Shown here piece by piece: positions 1 through 9,437 of a DNA stretch of 64,000 nucleotides. Each line of letters begins with the position of its first letter. Positions within the stretch are counted from its first letter, which is position 1. The notes below the pieces were generated by a model. That model made no database searches. It was not told the origin of the DNA and was given only the letters and a program-made list of their open reading frames with translations. The position numbers and the translations under genes were made by a program. Origin of the DNA: Pseudomonas atagonensis. Its GTDB lineage: Bacteria; Pseudomonadota; Gammaproteobacteria; Pseudomonadales; Pseudomonadaceae. The stretch lies in contig NZ_VXCA01000023.1 of the NCBI RefSeq assembly GCF_011369485.1, positions 62,001 to 126,000 of the forward strand, written 5' to 3'.

Positions 1-1706
1 GTCAGGCGCTTGATGGTACTGCGCAGAATGGTGCTGTCGGGCTGATCCTTGAGGAATTTGCCCCAGACTTGTTTGGCTTCACGCTGGTTGCCCTTGACCC
101 ACAACACTTCGCCCAAGTGCGCGGCGACTTCATGGTCGGGGAAGCGCTCCAGCGCCTGACGCAGATATTTCTCGGCGTCATCCAGATTGCCCATGCGGAA
201 GTTCACCCAGCCGAGGCTGTCGAGTACCGCCGGGTCTTCCGGATTGATCTGGTGTGCCTGCTCGATCAGCGCCTTGGCTTCAGCGTAGCGGGTGGTGCGG
301 TCGGACAGGGTGTAGCCCAAGGCGTTCAGCGCCATGGCGTTGTCCGGATCGCGCTTGATGATCAGGCGCAGGTCTTTTTCCATCTGCGCCAGATCATTGC
401 GTTTTTCCGCGAGCATCGCCCGGGTGTAAAGCAGGTTCAGATCGTCCGGGTATTGCTGCAAGGCGGTTTGCAGGACTTTCCAGGCCTTGTCGTCCTGTTT
501 GTTCGCCGACAGGGTTTCCGATTCGATCAGGTACAACTGAATCGCGTAATCCGGTTGTTCATCACGCTCGGCTGCCAGTTTGCTTTGCGCTTCGGCGGTC
601 TTGCCGTTGTTCATCAGAATGTCGGCCTGACGCAGTTGAGCCGGCAGATAGTCGTTGCCCGGGCCAACCTGGGCGTATTCGATCAGGGCGCCTTGCGGGT
701 CGTTGCGTTCCTCGGCAATACGACCGAGGTTCAAATGCGCCGAATCGACGTGGCTTTCGCGGGCGATCAGGTCTTCCAGATAGCCTTTGGCCTCGTCCCA
801 GGCTTTGGCTTCCAGGCACACCAGTGCCAGCGAGTAGCGCAGCTCGTCATCTTCCGGGTATTGCTGAACGAGGCTGGAGAACTCGGCTTTGGCGTCGTCC
901 ATCCGGTCCTGTTCGACCAGCATCCGCGCATACGTCAGGCGCAGGCGTTTGTCGTCCGGATACTTCTTGATGTTTTTTTGCAGCAGCGGCAGCGCTTCGT
1001 CACCTCGGTTGAGGATCTGTAACAAGCGTGCACGCAACAGAATCGGCGCGATTTCGCCGTCTTCCGGCGGGTTGTCTTCGAGCAGGGTCAGCGCCGCTTT
1101 GTTGTCGCCGTCCTGTTGCAACAACAGCGCCTTGCCGAAAATCAGCTGGCTGTTGTTCGGATGACGCTGCAACAAACGGTCGAAACTTTTCATCAGACCG
1201 TTGCGGGTTTCCTGATCGGTGTCAGCCGCCGACAGCGCGAGGAAGTCGAAATGGGTGTCGCCCTTGCCCTGCAGGACTTTCTCCATATAGACCATGGAGT
1301 CGTCGTAACGCCCGGCTCGGGCCAGTTGCACGGCGGCGGCGCGTTGCGCTTCGAGGTCGTCCGGGGCGTTTTTCGCCCAGATCAGCGCGGTATCCAGAGC
1401 AGGCTGATCCGCGCCCAGGTATTCGGCGATACGGAATGCGCGCTCGGAAACGCCGGGATCCTGAGTGTTGATGGCCTGGGTCACGTAGTTGTCCAGGGCA
1501 ATGTCGAAACGATTGCGCTGGCCGGCGAGTTCGGCGCTCAACAGGCTGAAAACGGTTTCCTCGCTGAACGAGCTGTAAACCTTGGGCTTTTCAGGTGCGG
1601 GCGTGGTGTCTTCGACCGGTGAGGCACCGTCCTGCGAAACGGGGGCCAAGGCCTGGCAGCCGCTGAGGAAGACAAAAGCGAGGAGCAACGCGGAAGATCT
1701 ATTCAT
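1..1706 (-). CDS. TPR-repeat lipoprotein (PA4667-like), 3' end outside window
   Basis: Partial gene read leftward, entering from the left edge. The ATG at 1704-1706 opens a lipoprotein signal: MNRSS, a hydrophobic core, then FLSGC-Q as lipobox, so the mature protein should be lipid-anchored. The rest is Ala/Leu-rich helical sequence with repeated TPR-like spacing over more than 560 residues, and no enzymatic motif is visible. TPR lipoproteins of this kind act as protein-interaction scaffolds. In P. aeruginosa the homologue PA4667 lies divergent from hemA, next to lolB, and the same divergence is seen here. Its partner is not known to me. The identity of the family is clear; the function is not. 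Confidence 0.85.
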   Translation of the reverse strand, partial: MNRSSALLLAFVFLSGCQALAPVSQDGASPVEDTTPAPEKPKVYSSFSEETVFSLLSAELAGQRNRFDIALDNYVTQAINTQDPGVSERAFRIAEYLGADQPALDTALIWAKNAPDDLEAQRAAAVQLARAGRYDDSMVYMEKVLQGKGDTHFDFLALSAADTDQETRNGLMKSFDRLLQRHPNNSQLIFGKALLLQQDGDNKAALTLLEDNPPEDGEIAPILLRARLLQILNRGDEALPLLQKNIKKYPDDKRLRLTYARMLVEQDRMDDAKAEFSSLVQQYPEDDELRYSLALVCLEAKAWDEAKGYLEDLIARESHVDSAHLNLGRIAEERNDPQGALIEYAQVGPGNDYLPAQLRQADILMNNGKTAEAQSKLAAERDEQPDYAIQLYLIESETLSANKQDDKAWKVLQTALQQYPDDLNLLYTRAMLAEKRNDLAQMEKDLRLIIKRDPDNAMALNALGYTLSDRTTRYAEAKALIEQAHQINPEDPAVLDSLGWVNFRMGNLDDAEKYLRQALERFPDHEVAAHLGEVLWVKGNQREAKQVWGKFLKDQPDSTILRSTIKRL

Positions 1707-1888
1707 ATAGGAAGAGGACGACTAACCTGCGGTCGGATCATCATGACACAAGCCTTCGGCCAAACATAACCGAGTCTCAATTGTGCCCATTATAGGGGCC
1801 AACCATTGGGACAATAGTCAGCGGTAGTTGTTCTGAATCTGACGAAGGTGGACAATTGCCGGCTTCACGTCACCATCAGCGACCTTGA
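1707..1888. promoter_or_regulatory. Divergent promoter region, TPR lipoprotein / hemA
   Basis: A 182-bp gap separates the two divergent genes and must hold both promoters. It is AT-richer than the flanking genes around 1770-1810. I could not fix -35/-10 boxes with confidence. There is no strong Shine-Dalgarno directly before hemA. Confidence 0.4.
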
Positions 1889-3175
1889 ATGGCCTTCCTT
1901 GCACTCGGTATCAACCACAAGACTGCTTCAGTAGACGTCCGCGAGCGCGTGGCCTTTACCCCTGAGCAGCTGGTGGAGGCCTTGCAGCAGCTCTGCCGAC
2001 TCACCGACAGCCGCGAAGCTGCGATCCTCTCCACCTGCAATCGCAGTGAGCTTTATATAGAACAGGATCAGCTTTCGGCGGATATCGTGCTGCGCTGGCT
2101 GGCCGACTATCACCATTTAAGCCTCGATGAGCTGCGCGCGAGCGCTTATGTGCATGAAGATGATGCGGCAGTTCGTCACATGATGCGCGTCGCCTCCGGG
2201 CTCGACTCGCTGGTGTTGGGCGAACCGCAGATTCTCGGCCAGATGAAATCGGCCTACGCCGTGGCCCGCGAGGCCGGCACCATCGGCCCGCTGCTGGGGC
2301 GTTTGTTTCAAGCGACGTTCAACGCCGCCAAGCAAGTGCGCACCGACACCGCCATCGGTGAAAACCCGGTGTCCGTTGCATTTGCCGCCGTCAGTCTGGC
2401 CAAACAGATTTTCAGCGATTTGCAACGCAGTCAGGCCTTGCTGATCGGTGCCGGCGAAACCATCACGCTGGTCGCCCGCCATTTGCACGAACTGGGGGTC
2501 AAGCGCATCGTCGTCGCCAACCGTACGCTGGAGCGCGCCAGTCAGCTGGCCGAACAGTTCGGTGCCCACGCGGTGTTGCTGTCGGACATTCCGGCAGAAC
2601 TGGTGCGCAGTGACATCGTCATCAGTTCGACCGCCAGTCAGTTGCCGATCCTCGGCAAGGGCGCGGTCGAGAGCGCGCTGAAGCTGCGCAAGCACAAGCC
2701 GATCTTCATGGTCGATATCGCCGTTCCCCGCGATATCGAGCCGGAAGTTGGCGAGTTGGACGACGTTTACCTCTACAGCGTCGACGATCTCCACGAGGTG
2801 GTCGCCGAAAACCTCAAGAGCCGACAGGGCGCGGCGCAAGCAGCCGAAGAAATGGTTTCGGTCGGCGCCGACGATTTCATGGTGCGTCTGCGCGAACTGG
2901 CGGCGGTCGACGTGCTGAAGGCCTATCGTCAACAGAGCGAACGGCTGCGCGACGAAGAACTGCAAAAAGCCCTGCGTCTGCTGGCCAACGGCGGCAACGC
3001 GGAAGAGGTGCTCGGGCAACTGGCCCGTGGCCTGACCAATAAACTGTTGCATGCGCCCAGCGTGCAACTGAAAAAGCTTTCTGCCGAAGGCCGCCTCGAT
3101 GCGCTGGCCATGGCTCAGGAACTCTTTGCCCTCGAGGGCTCACCGGATAGCTTTTCGGATAAAAAACCGCAATGA
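1889..3175 (+). CDS. hemA: Glutamyl-tRNA reductase
   Basis: Reduces glutamyl-tRNA(Glu) with NADPH to glutamate-1-semialdehyde, the first committed step of C5-pathway tetrapyrrole synthesis. At 428 aa it has family length. The N-terminal catalytic domain carries GINHKTA at residues 7-13 and the nucleophile Cys50 in STCNRSE. A Rossmann segment (LLIGAGETI) and a C-terminal dimerisation helix region follow. The ATG at 1889 gives the canonical [11 protein letters not shown] start. The stop overlaps prfA by 4 nt (ATGA), so the two are probably translationally coupled, as in other pseudomonads. The haem end enzyme hemH is also in this window, at 18.5 kb. Confidence 0.98.
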   Translation: MAFLALGINHKTASVDVRERVAFTPEQLVEALQQLCRLTDSREAAILSTCNRSELYIEQDQLSADIVLRWLADYHHLSLDELRASAYVHEDDAAVRHMMRVASGLDSLVLGEPQILGQMKSAYAVAREAGTIGPLLGRLFQATFNAAKQVRTDTAIGENPVSVAFAAVSLAKQIFSDLQRSQALLIGAGETITLVARHLHELGVKRIVVANRTLERASQLAEQFGAHAVLLSDIPAELVRSDIVISSTASQLPILGKGAVESALKLRKHKPIFMVDIAVPRDIEPEVGELDDVYLYSVDDLHEVVAENLKSRQGAAQAAEEMVSVGADDFMVRLRELAAVDVLKAYRQQSERLRDEELQKALRLLANGGNAEEVLGQLARGLTNKLLHAPSVQLKKLSAEGRLDALAMAQELFALEGSPDSFSDKKPQ

Positions 3176-4254
3176 AAGCGTCACTGCTCAATAAGCTGGA
3201 TATTCTCCAGGACCGTTTCGAGGAACTGACCGCGCTGCTCGGCGACGCTGAAGTCATTTCCGATCAAGCCAAATTCCGCGCTTATTCCAAGGAATACGCC
3301 GAACTCGAACCGGTCGTACAAGGCTATAAAAAGCTCCTTGGCGTACAAAGCGATCTTGAAGGCGCGCAGGCGCTGCTCAAGGACAGCGACCCGGACATGC
3401 GTGAAATGGCCGTGGAAGAAGTCCGCGAAGCCAAGGAAATGCTGATCACCCTGGAATCCGATCTGCAGCGCATGTTGCTGCCCAAGGATCCGAACGACGG
3501 TCGCAACGTGTTCCTCGAAATCCGCGCCGGCACCGGTGGTGACGAGGCGGCGATCTTCTCCGGCGATCTGTTCCGCATGTACTCGCGTTACGCCGAACGT
3601 CGCGGCTGGCGTGTGGAAATTCTCTCGGAGAACGAGGGCGAGCACGGTGGCTATAAAGAAGTCATCGCCCGAATTGAAGGCGACAACGTTTACGGCAAGC
3701 TGAAATTCGAATCCGGCGCGCACCGCGTACAGCGTGTACCCGCCACCGAATCCCAGGGCCGTATCCACACCTCGGCCTGCACCGTGGCGGTATTGCCCGA
3801 GCCGGACGAGCGTGAAGCCATCGAGATCAACCCGGCGGATTTGCGCGTCGACACGTTCCGCTCTTCCGGCGCCGGTGGTCAGCACGTCAACACCACCGAC
3901 TCGGCGATCCGCATCACGCACATACCGACCGGCACCGTCGTCGAGTGTCAGGAAGAACGTTCCCAACACAAGAACCGCGCCCGGGCGATGGCCTGGCTGT
4001 CGGCCAAGCTCAACGATCAGCAAACCGCAGCGGCGGCGAATGCCATCGCCAGCGAGCGCAAATTGCTCGTCGGTTCCGGTGACCGTTCCGAGCGGATTCG
4101 CACATACAACTTTGCCCAGGGCCGGGTCACTGACCATCGCGTCAACCTGACCCTTTACTCCCTTGATGAAATTCTCGCCGGTGGTGTTGAAGCTGTGATC
4201 GAGCCTTTGCTGGCCGAATACCAGGCTGATCAACTCGCCGCGATTGGTGAATAA
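3172..4254 (+). CDS. prfA: Peptide chain release factor 1
   Basis: Recognises UAA and UAG stop codons and triggers peptidyl-tRNA hydrolysis on the ribosome. The 360-aa protein has the full RF1 layout. The codon-reading PAT tripeptide is at residues 190-192, which marks RF1 rather than RF2 (SPF). The GGQ catalytic motif is at 235-237 inside a GAGGQHVN stretch. The Gln is the target of the methyltransferase encoded by the next gene, prmC, which starts immediately after the prfA stop. The ATG at 3172 overlaps the hemA stop. Confidence 0.98.
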   Translation: MKASLLNKLDILQDRFEELTALLGDAEVISDQAKFRAYSKEYAELEPVVQGYKKLLGVQSDLEGAQALLKDSDPDMREMAVEEVREAKEMLITLESDLQRMLLPKDPNDGRNVFLEIRAGTGGDEAAIFSGDLFRMYSRYAERRGWRVEILSENEGEHGGYKEVIARIEGDNVYGKLKFESGAHRVQRVPATESQGRIHTSACTVAVLPEPDEREAIEINPADLRVDTFRSSGAGGQHVNTTDSAIRITHIPTGTVVECQEERSQHKNRARAMAWLSAKLNDQQTAAAANAIASERKLLVGSGDRSERIRTYNFAQGRVTDHRVNLTLYSLDEILAGGVEAVIEPLLAEYQADQLAAIGE

Positions 4255-5085
4255 ATGACCATCATTGCCAGCCTGTTGCGCGCCGCCGAACTGCCGGATT
4301 CGCCGACTGCGCGTCTGGACGCCGAATTGCTTCTGGCGGCCGCGCTGGGCAAGTCGCGCAGTTTTCTGCACACTTGGCCCGAGCGCATCGTGCCAAGCGA
4401 AGCCGTGTTGGTGTTTGCCGAGTACTTGCAACGCCGTCGCGGCGGCGAGCCGGTGGCGTACATTCTCGGTCAGCAGGGTTTCTGGAAACTCGATCTGGAA
4501 GTTGCGCCGCACACGCTGATCCCGCGTCCCGACACCGAACTGCTGGTGGAAGCGGCGCTGGAATTGCTGCCGGCGACCCCGGCGACAGTACTCGACCTCG
4601 GCACCGGCAGCGGCGCGATTGCTCTGGCCCTGGCCAGCGAGCGTCCGGCGTGGAAAGTCACCGCCGTGGATCGCGTGCTGGAGGCTGTGGCGTTGGCCGA
4701 ACGCAATCGCCAGCGTCTGCACCTGAACAACGCCACGGTGCTGAGCAGTCATTGGTTCAGCTCGCTGCAAGGTCAGCGCTTTCAACTGATCATCAGCAAC
4801 CCGCCGTACATTGCTGCCGCCGATCCGCATCTGGTCGAAGGCGATGTGCGCTTCGAACCGCAAAGTGCGTTGGTCGCCGGTAAAGACGGGCTCGACGATC
4901 TGCGCCTGATCATCGCCCAGGCTCCGGATCATCTGGAGGCCGCTGGCTGGCTGATGCTCGAACATGGCTATGATCAAGCGGAAGCCGTGCGCGATCTGTT
5001 GCTGACGCGCGGTTTTGAAGAAGTCCACAGCCGCACCGATCTGGGCGGCCATCAACGCATCAGTCTGGGACGCCTGCCGTGCTGA
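4255..5085 (+). CDS. prmC: Release factor glutamine methyltransferase
   Basis: SAM-dependent methyltransferase that N5-methylates the glutamine of the GGQ motif in RF1 and RF2. Of 276 aa, the N-terminal helical part is followed by a Rossmann methyltransferase fold with the SAM loop LDLGTGSGAIA. The NPPY motif at 182-185 contacts the substrate glutamine. It begins right after the prfA stop codon, so enzyme and substrate are made from one mRNA. The moeB start lies inside its last codons. Confidence 0.97.
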   Translation: MTIIASLLRAAELPDSPTARLDAELLLAAALGKSRSFLHTWPERIVPSEAVLVFAEYLQRRRGGEPVAYILGQQGFWKLDLEVAPHTLIPRPDTELLVEAALELLPATPATVLDLGTGSGAIALALASERPAWKVTAVDRVLEAVALAERNRQRLHLNNATVLSSHWFSSLQGQRFQLIISNPPYIAAADPHLVEGDVRFEPQSALVAGKDGLDDLRLIIAQAPDHLEAAGWLMLEHGYDQAEAVRDLLLTRGFEEVHSRTDLGGHQRISLGRLPC

Positions 5086-5834
5086 ATGATCAGGAATTGC
5101 TGCGCTACAGCCGGCAGATTCTGCTGCAACACATCGACATCGATGGCCAGTTGAAGCTCAAGGACAGTCGGGTACTGATCGTCGGCCTCGGTGGTCTCGG
5201 TGCACCGGTTGCCTTGTACCTGGCTGCTGCGGGGGTCGGTCAATTGCATCTGGCCGACTTCGACACGGTCGATCTGACCAACCTGCAACGCCAGATCATT
5301 CATGACACCGACAGCGTCGGCATGAGCAAGGTCGACTCGGCGCTCAAGCGTCTGGGCGCGATCAACCCGCAGATTGAACTGGTCGCCCATCGTCAGGCGC
5401 TGGATGAAGACACCCTCGCCGCCGCTGTGTCTGCGGTCGATCTGGTGCTCGACTGTTCCGATAATTTTTCTACCCGCGAAGCGGTCAACGCCGCGTGCGT
5501 GGCCGCCGGGAAACCCTTGGTCAGTGGCGCGGCGATTCGCCTTGAAGGGCAGCTCTCGGTGTTTGATCCAGGTCGCCCCGAGAGTCCGTGTTACCACTGT
5601 TTGTACGGGCACGGTAGCGAAGCCGAACTGACTTGCAGCGAAGCGGGCGTGGTCGGGCCGTTGGTTGGCCTGGTCGGCAGTCTTCAGGCGCTTGAGGCGT
5701 TGAAGATGTTGGTCGGTTTCGGCGAACCGCTGGTGGGGCGCCTGTTGTTGATCGATGCCTTGGGCTCGCGCTTCCGTGAATTGCGCGTCAAGCGTGATCC
5801 GGGTTGCAGCGTGTGCGGATCGCGCCATGCGTGA
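5079..5834 (+). CDS. moeB: Molybdopterin-synthase adenylyltransferase
   Basis: E1-like enzyme of the ThiF/MoeB/HesA family that adenylates the C-terminus of MoaD for molybdenum cofactor sulfur transfer. The 251-aa protein has the ATP-binding loop VGLGGLG near residues 35-41, the conserved LTNLQRQ segment at 66-72, and two Cys pairs (YHC region and CSVCG near the C-terminus) as in zinc-binding members. The likely start is GTG at 5079, overlapping the prmC stop by 7 nt. ThiF is the alternative family member, but 251 aa, both Cys pairs and the synteny with PA4663 favour MoeB. Confidence 0.93.
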   Translation: MLNDQELLRYSRQILLQHIDIDGQLKLKDSRVLIVGLGGLGAPVALYLAAAGVGQLHLADFDTVDLTNLQRQIIHDTDSVGMSKVDSALKRLGAINPQIELVAHRQALDEDTLAAAVSAVDLVLDCSDNFSTREAVNAACVAAGKPLVSGAAIRLEGQLSVFDPGRPESPCYHCLYGHGSEAELTCSEAGVVGPLVGLVGSLQALEALKMLVGFGEPLVGRLLLIDALGSRFRELRVKRDPGCSVCGSRHA

Positions 5835-6618
5835 AGCACCGATCGCGGTGTTCGATTCCGGTGTCGGCGGTTTGTCGGTATTGGCGGAGATCCAGCGCTT
5901 GCTGCCCAACGAGTCGCTGCTGTACCTCGGCGATTGCGGCCACATTCCTTATGGCGAGAAGACCCCGGAATTCATTCGCCAGCGCTGCAGCGTCATGGCC
6001 GGTTTTTTCCGCGAGCAGGGCGCCAAGGCCTTGGTGATCGCCTGTAACACGGCGACCGTGGCCGGTGTTGCCGACTTGCGTCGTGATTTCCCTGACTGGC
6101 CGATTGTCGGCATGGAGCCTGCGGTTAAACCAGCGGCAGCCGCGACCCGTAGCGGTGTGGTCGGCGTGCTTGCAACCACCGGTACTTTGCAGAGCGCCAA
6201 GTTCGCAGCCCTGCTTGATCGTTTTGCCACCGACGTGCGCGTCATCACTCAGCCCTGTCCGGGGCTGGTCGAGTTGATCGAGCGCGGCGATCTGGTCAGC
6301 GATGAGTTGCGCGCCTTACTCAAGCATTATGTCGATCCACTGCTGGCCAACGGTTGCGATACGATCATTCTCGGCTGCACGCACTATCCTTTCCTCAAGC
6401 CGATGCTCAAGTCGATGATCCCCGAAGACATCAGCCTGATCGATACCGGCGCCGCCGTCGCACGGCAACTTCAGCGGCTGTTGGCCGAGCGCGATCTGCT
6501 CGCCGATGGCCCGAACCGTTCAGTCAGATTCTGGACGAGTGCTGATCCGGATTACTTGTGCAATGTCCTGCCGCTGCTGGGGCAAACGGCAGTCGACGTA
6601 AAAAAATTCACCTTGTAA
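5827..6618 (+). CDS. murI: Glutamate racemase
   Basis: Interconverts L- and D-glutamate, supplying D-Glu for peptidoglycan. I place the start at the ATG at 5827, giving [12 protein letters not shown] and 263 aa. An upstream in-frame extension inside moeB is not conserved. Catalytic residues are visible: Asp10 in the VFDSGVGG motif, Cys73 in ACNTA and Cys184 in GCTHYP, the pair of cysteine acid/bases. The gene overlaps moeB by 8 nt, so hemA through murI form a five-gene overlapping set. Confidence 0.97.
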   Translation: MREAPIAVFDSGVGGLSVLAEIQRLLPNESLLYLGDCGHIPYGEKTPEFIRQRCSVMAGFFREQGAKALVIACNTATVAGVADLRRDFPDWPIVGMEPAVKPAAAATRSGVVGVLATTGTLQSAKFAALLDRFATDVRVITQPCPGLVELIERGDLVSDELRALLKHYVDPLLANGCDTIILGCTHYPFLKPMLKSMIPEDISLIDTGAAVARQLQRLLAERDLLADGPNRSVRFWTSADPDYLCNVLPLLGQTAVDVKKFTL

Positions 6619-6730
6619 AAAAAGTGTGAAATAACTGAAAAATCGGCTGAACTTCTGAACAGGCGCCGACTTCTATAGCGTTGAGTTATCCAGAAAACCA
6701 AACGATCGTTCCGGAAAAGGAAGTTTCAAA

Positions 6731-7249
6731 GTGAAGCGACTATTCTGCTTGGCCGCGATTGCGGCCGCACTGATGGGGCAAAGTATTACCGCACAAGCTG
6801 CCGGCGTTGAATTCGCCGTCGGTGCTACCAGCGATTCGACAATGACTTATCGCTTGGGCATGAATTTCGACTGGGACAAGAGCTGGCTGCAGAGCGACGT
6901 CGGTCGCCTGACCGGTTACTGGAGCGGCGCCTATACCTACTGGGAAGGTGACAAGACCTCCAGCAACAACAGCCTGTCGTTCTCGCCGGTGTTTGTTTAC
7001 GAGTTTGCCGGCCAGTCGGTCAAACCGTATGTCGAAGCGGGGATCGGCGTGGCGGTGTTCTCCAACACTAAATACGAAGACAATAATATCGGCGGCGCCT
7101 TCCAGTTCGAAGACCGCTTCGGTTTTGGTCTGCGTTTCAATGGCGGGCATGAAGTCGGGATTCGTGCGACGCACTATTCCAACGCCGGCCTGGCCAGCAG
7201 CAACGATGGGGTAGAGAGCTACTCGCTGCATTACACGTTGCCGTTGTAA
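6731..7249 (+). CDS. pagL: Lipid A 3-O-deacylase (PagL)
   Basis: Outer-membrane beta-barrel enzyme that removes the 3-O-linked acyl chain from lipid A. The 172-aa precursor has a Sec signal peptide ending near AQA-AG (residues 21-25) and alternating beta strands. The catalytic triad has the family spacing: His148 and Ser150 in THYSN, and Glu162 twelve residues on. Translation starts at a GTG at 6731 behind a purine-rich GGAAAAGGAAG tract. The order murI-pagL matches PA4662-PA4661. A hairpin downstream probably ends the transcript. Confidence 0.93.
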   Translation: MKRLFCLAAIAAALMGQSITAQAAGVEFAVGATSDSTMTYRLGMNFDWDKSWLQSDVGRLTGYWSGAYTYWEGDKTSSNNSLSFSPVFVYEFAGQSVKPYVEAGIGVAVFSNTKYEDNNIGGAFQFEDRFGFGLRFNGGHEVGIRATHYSNAGLASSNDGVESYSLHYTLPL

Positions 7250-7267
7250 GTCGTACGCCTAACCCCT

Positions 7268-7293
7268 GTAGGAGTGAGCAGGCTCACTCCTAC
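7268..7293. repeat. REP-type palindrome after pagL
   Basis: Perfect 12-bp inverted repeat (GTAGGAGTGAGC and its complement) around a 2-bp centre, followed by a T-rich stretch. It is a short REP-like element that can also serve as a terminator between convergent pagL and the YkgJ-family gene. Related arms occur at 47.2 and 53.5 kb. Confidence 0.75.
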
Positions 7294-7317
7294 ATTTGTT
7301 TTTGGGGAGTATCGGAA

Positions 7318-7623
7318 TCAGCGATACGCCGTGGCAATGCCCTGGCGTTCTTCAATGCACTCCGGCGCGCCCATTTCGAACTCGCGGCAGATCAACGGGC
7401 GTTTCTCATAGATCGTGCACATCATCGTGTCGCGATCCAGCGCCGCGCACCAGCCGTCGTCCAGACGCAGCATCACTTCACCGCCCCAGTCATCTGTATC
7501 GATAAAGCGCTCAGGCACGCCGGTGTCGGTGATCAGCATCACTTCGAGCTGACAGCAGCAGGCTGCGCAGGTCGAACAGGTGACCGCAGGCTCGGTGATT
7601 TGCTGATGGGGAATGGTTTTCAT
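7318..7623 (-). CDS. YkgJ-family cysteine cluster protein
   Basis: Small 101-aa protein rich in cysteine. An N-terminal CSTCAACCC run, a Cys in WCAAL, a Cys in MCTIY and a Cys in LICREF fit the YkgJ/CxxCxxCC zinc- or iron-binding family. The biochemical role of the family is not settled. It lies 52 nt downstream of the DUF2878 gene in the same direction and could be the last gene of the light operon. The overlaps that tie the upstream genes together are absent here, so membership is only possible. Confidence 0.85.
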   Translation of the reverse strand: MKTIPHQQITEPAVTCSTCAACCCQLEVMLITDTGVPERFIDTDDWGGEVMLRLDDGWCAALDRDTMMCTIYEKRPLICREFEMGAPECIEERQGIATAYR

Positions 7624-7675
7624 GGCGCCAGTGTAAGGCAGTCGCCGATCGGCGTGTGAAAGGTCTGACGGACGC

Positions 7676-8179
7676 TCAGCCGGCCAGTCGCCTGGCTATC
7701 AGGTGCAGCAGCGGAAACAGCAGCGCCCAGAGCAGGCCGATGCCGATCAGCGTGGGCAGTTCGCCGTAGGGGAACGCCACGCCGGCCAGTCGCCCACCGC
7801 CGTAGTAGGACAGCGCGCCGCCCACGGCCCCCAGGCTGCTCGCCAGCCACCACGGTCTAGCGCTCCATTGCAGGCAATGACGCAATGTCGTGGCCAGCAA
7901 AGCCCAGAGCAGCATCAGCCACAACGGGATCAGCGGCGACGGATCCTCGAAGGCAAACACACCCGCCGCGCGCAGCAGACTGTCCACGGCGGTGCCGACA
8001 ATCACCACGCTGAGGATCAAACGCCCCTCAGCCGCCCAACTGCTGACCCAACGCAGATGAATCACCAATACTGCCAGCGCCAGCAACAGCCACAAACTGT
8101 TCCCGCCCAATACACAGGCCAGCCAGCCGAGCTGAAACAGCACGGCGTTCAGTGCATGCACACGCCATCGCTCAGGCAT
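7676..8179 (-). CDS. DUF2878 integral membrane protein
   Basis: 167-aa hydrophobic protein with about five predicted membrane segments (residues 10-30, 40-60, 78-95 and two in the C-terminal half). The ATG at 8179 gives MPERWRVHALNA; longer in-frame versions run into the upstream gene. It overlaps the methyltransferase stop by 8 nt (ATGCCTGA), so it is translationally coupled to it. DUF2878 proteins recur beside this fatty-acid cyclopropane/furan synthase type gene set in proteobacteria. The role is unknown; a membrane-bound helper in lipid modification is an inference from position only. Confidence 0.85.
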   Translation of the reverse strand: MPERWRVHALNAVLFQLGWLACVLGGNSLWLLLALAVLVIHLRWVSSWAAEGRLILSVVIVGTAVDSLLRAAGVFAFEDPSPLIPLWLMLLWALLATTLRHCLQWSARPWWLASSLGAVGGALSYYGGGRLAGVAFPYGELPTLIGIGLLWALLFPLLHLIARRLAG

Positions 8180-9437
8180 CGAAACGTCCGAGCAGCGGCG
8201 CAGGCATCGCCGCGGGTTTGGCGAGCAACAATTGCGCGGTGCCGATGGTGCGCTCAAGGAAGCCACCTTCGCAGTAGCACAGGTAAAACTCCCACAACCG
8301 CAGGAAATAATCGTCGTAGCCCAATTCGCTCAAGCGGCCGTGGGCGCGGCGAAAGTTCTCGTGCCACAGGCGCAGCGTACGCGCGTAATGCAGGCCGAAA
8401 TCTTCCATGTGCAGCAGGTTCATGTCGGTCTCGCGACTGACCACTTCAAGCATTTTTTGCACGCAGGGCAGGGCGCCGCCGGGGAAGATGTAGCGCTGAA
8501 TGAAGTCGACGCCGCGCTTGGCCTGTTCATAACGTTGTTCACGGATGGTGATGGCTTGCAACAGCATCAGGCCGTTGCTCTTGAGCAATTGCGCACACTG
8601 TTTGAAGTAAGTCGGCAGGAAGCGATGGCCGACGGCTTCGATCATCTCGATCGACACCAGTTTGTCGTATTGCCCGGTGAGGTCGCGGTAGTCCTGCAAC
8701 AGCAGCGTCACTTGATCCTGCAGACCGAGTTGTTCGATGCGCCGTGCGGTGAATGCGAATTGCTCTTTGGACAATGTCGTGGTGGTGACATGACAGCCGT
8801 AATGCTGCGCGGCGTAGAGCGCCATGCTGCCCCAACCGGTGCCGATTTCCAGCAAATGGTCATCGGGTTTGAGCGCGAGTTTCTGGCAGATCCGTTCCAG
8901 TTTGTTCAACTGCGCCTGCTCCAGGCTGTCTTCGGCGCTGAGGAACTGCGCAGCCGAGTACATCATGGTCGGGTCGAGAAACTGCTCGAACAGTTCGTTG
9001 CCGAGGTCGTAATGCGCGGCGATGTTTTTCTGCGAGCCTCTGCGCGTGTTGCGATTGAGCCAGTGCAGGCCTTGCACAAGGGGCCGGCCGAGGCGAGCCA
9101 GGCCACCTTCCATGGCATCGAGCACTTCAAGGTTGCTGACAAACACCCGCACCACGGCGGTCAGATCCGGCGAACTCCAGTAACCGTGGATGAACGCCTC
9201 GCCCGCGCCGATCGAACCGCTGCTGGCGACCATGCCCCAGACCGCTGAATCCAGCACATGGATTTCCCCCAGCAACGGACTGCCCGGCGTACCGAACATC
9301 AACCGTTCGCCATCCTCGACCACCAGCAATTGCCCGTGTTTGAGCTGACCCAATTGGCGCAATACGCCGCGGCGCAGCAGCGACCCGGTCAAACCGTTGG
9401 TGCTGAGCCGACTGACCGACAGGCTAGAGGATTTCAT
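8172..9437 (-). CDS. Cyclopropane-fatty-acyl-phospholipid synthase family methyltransferase (UfaM-like)
   Basis: SAM-dependent methyltransferase acting on unsaturated acyl chains of membrane phospholipids. The 421-aa protein has an N-terminal CFA-type domain and a Rossmann domain with the SAM loop EIGTGWGSM. The ATG at 9437 has a good GGAGCACC ribosome site and overlaps the DUF1365 gene by 14 nt. Its neighbours (DUF1365, FAD oxidoreductase, SDR, photolyase) match the singlet-oxygen or light regulons of Rhodobacter and P. putida, where the homologue makes furan fatty acid precursors. That suggests a UfaM-like role rather than ordinary stationary-phase Cfa. Product chemistry cannot be read from the sequence. 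Confidence 0.9.
   Translation of the reverse strand: MKSSSLSVSRLSTNGLTGSLLRRGVLRQLGQLKHGQLLVVEDGERLMFGTPGSPLLGEIHVLDSAVWGMVASSGSIGAGEAFIHGYWSSPDLTAVVRVFVSNLEVLDAMEGGLARLGRPLVQGLHWLNRNTRRGSQKNIAAHYDLGNELFEQFLDPTMMYSAAQFLSAEDSLEQAQLNKLERICQKLALKPDDHLLEIGTGWGSMALYAAQHYGCHVTTTTLSKEQFAFTARRIEQLGLQDQVTLLLQDYRDLTGQYDKLVSIEMIEAVGHRFLPTYFKQCAQLLKSNGLMLLQAITIREQRYEQAKRGVDFIQRYIFPGGALPCVQKMLEVVSRETDMNLLHMEDFGLHYARTLRLWHENFRRAHGRLSELGYDDYFLRLWEFYLCYCEGGFLERTIGTAQLLLAKPAAMPAPLLGRFDA

Noticed and set aside
3181..5055. 624-codon minus-strand open frame
   Set aside because: Covers prfA and prmC in antisense; those genes are unambiguous.
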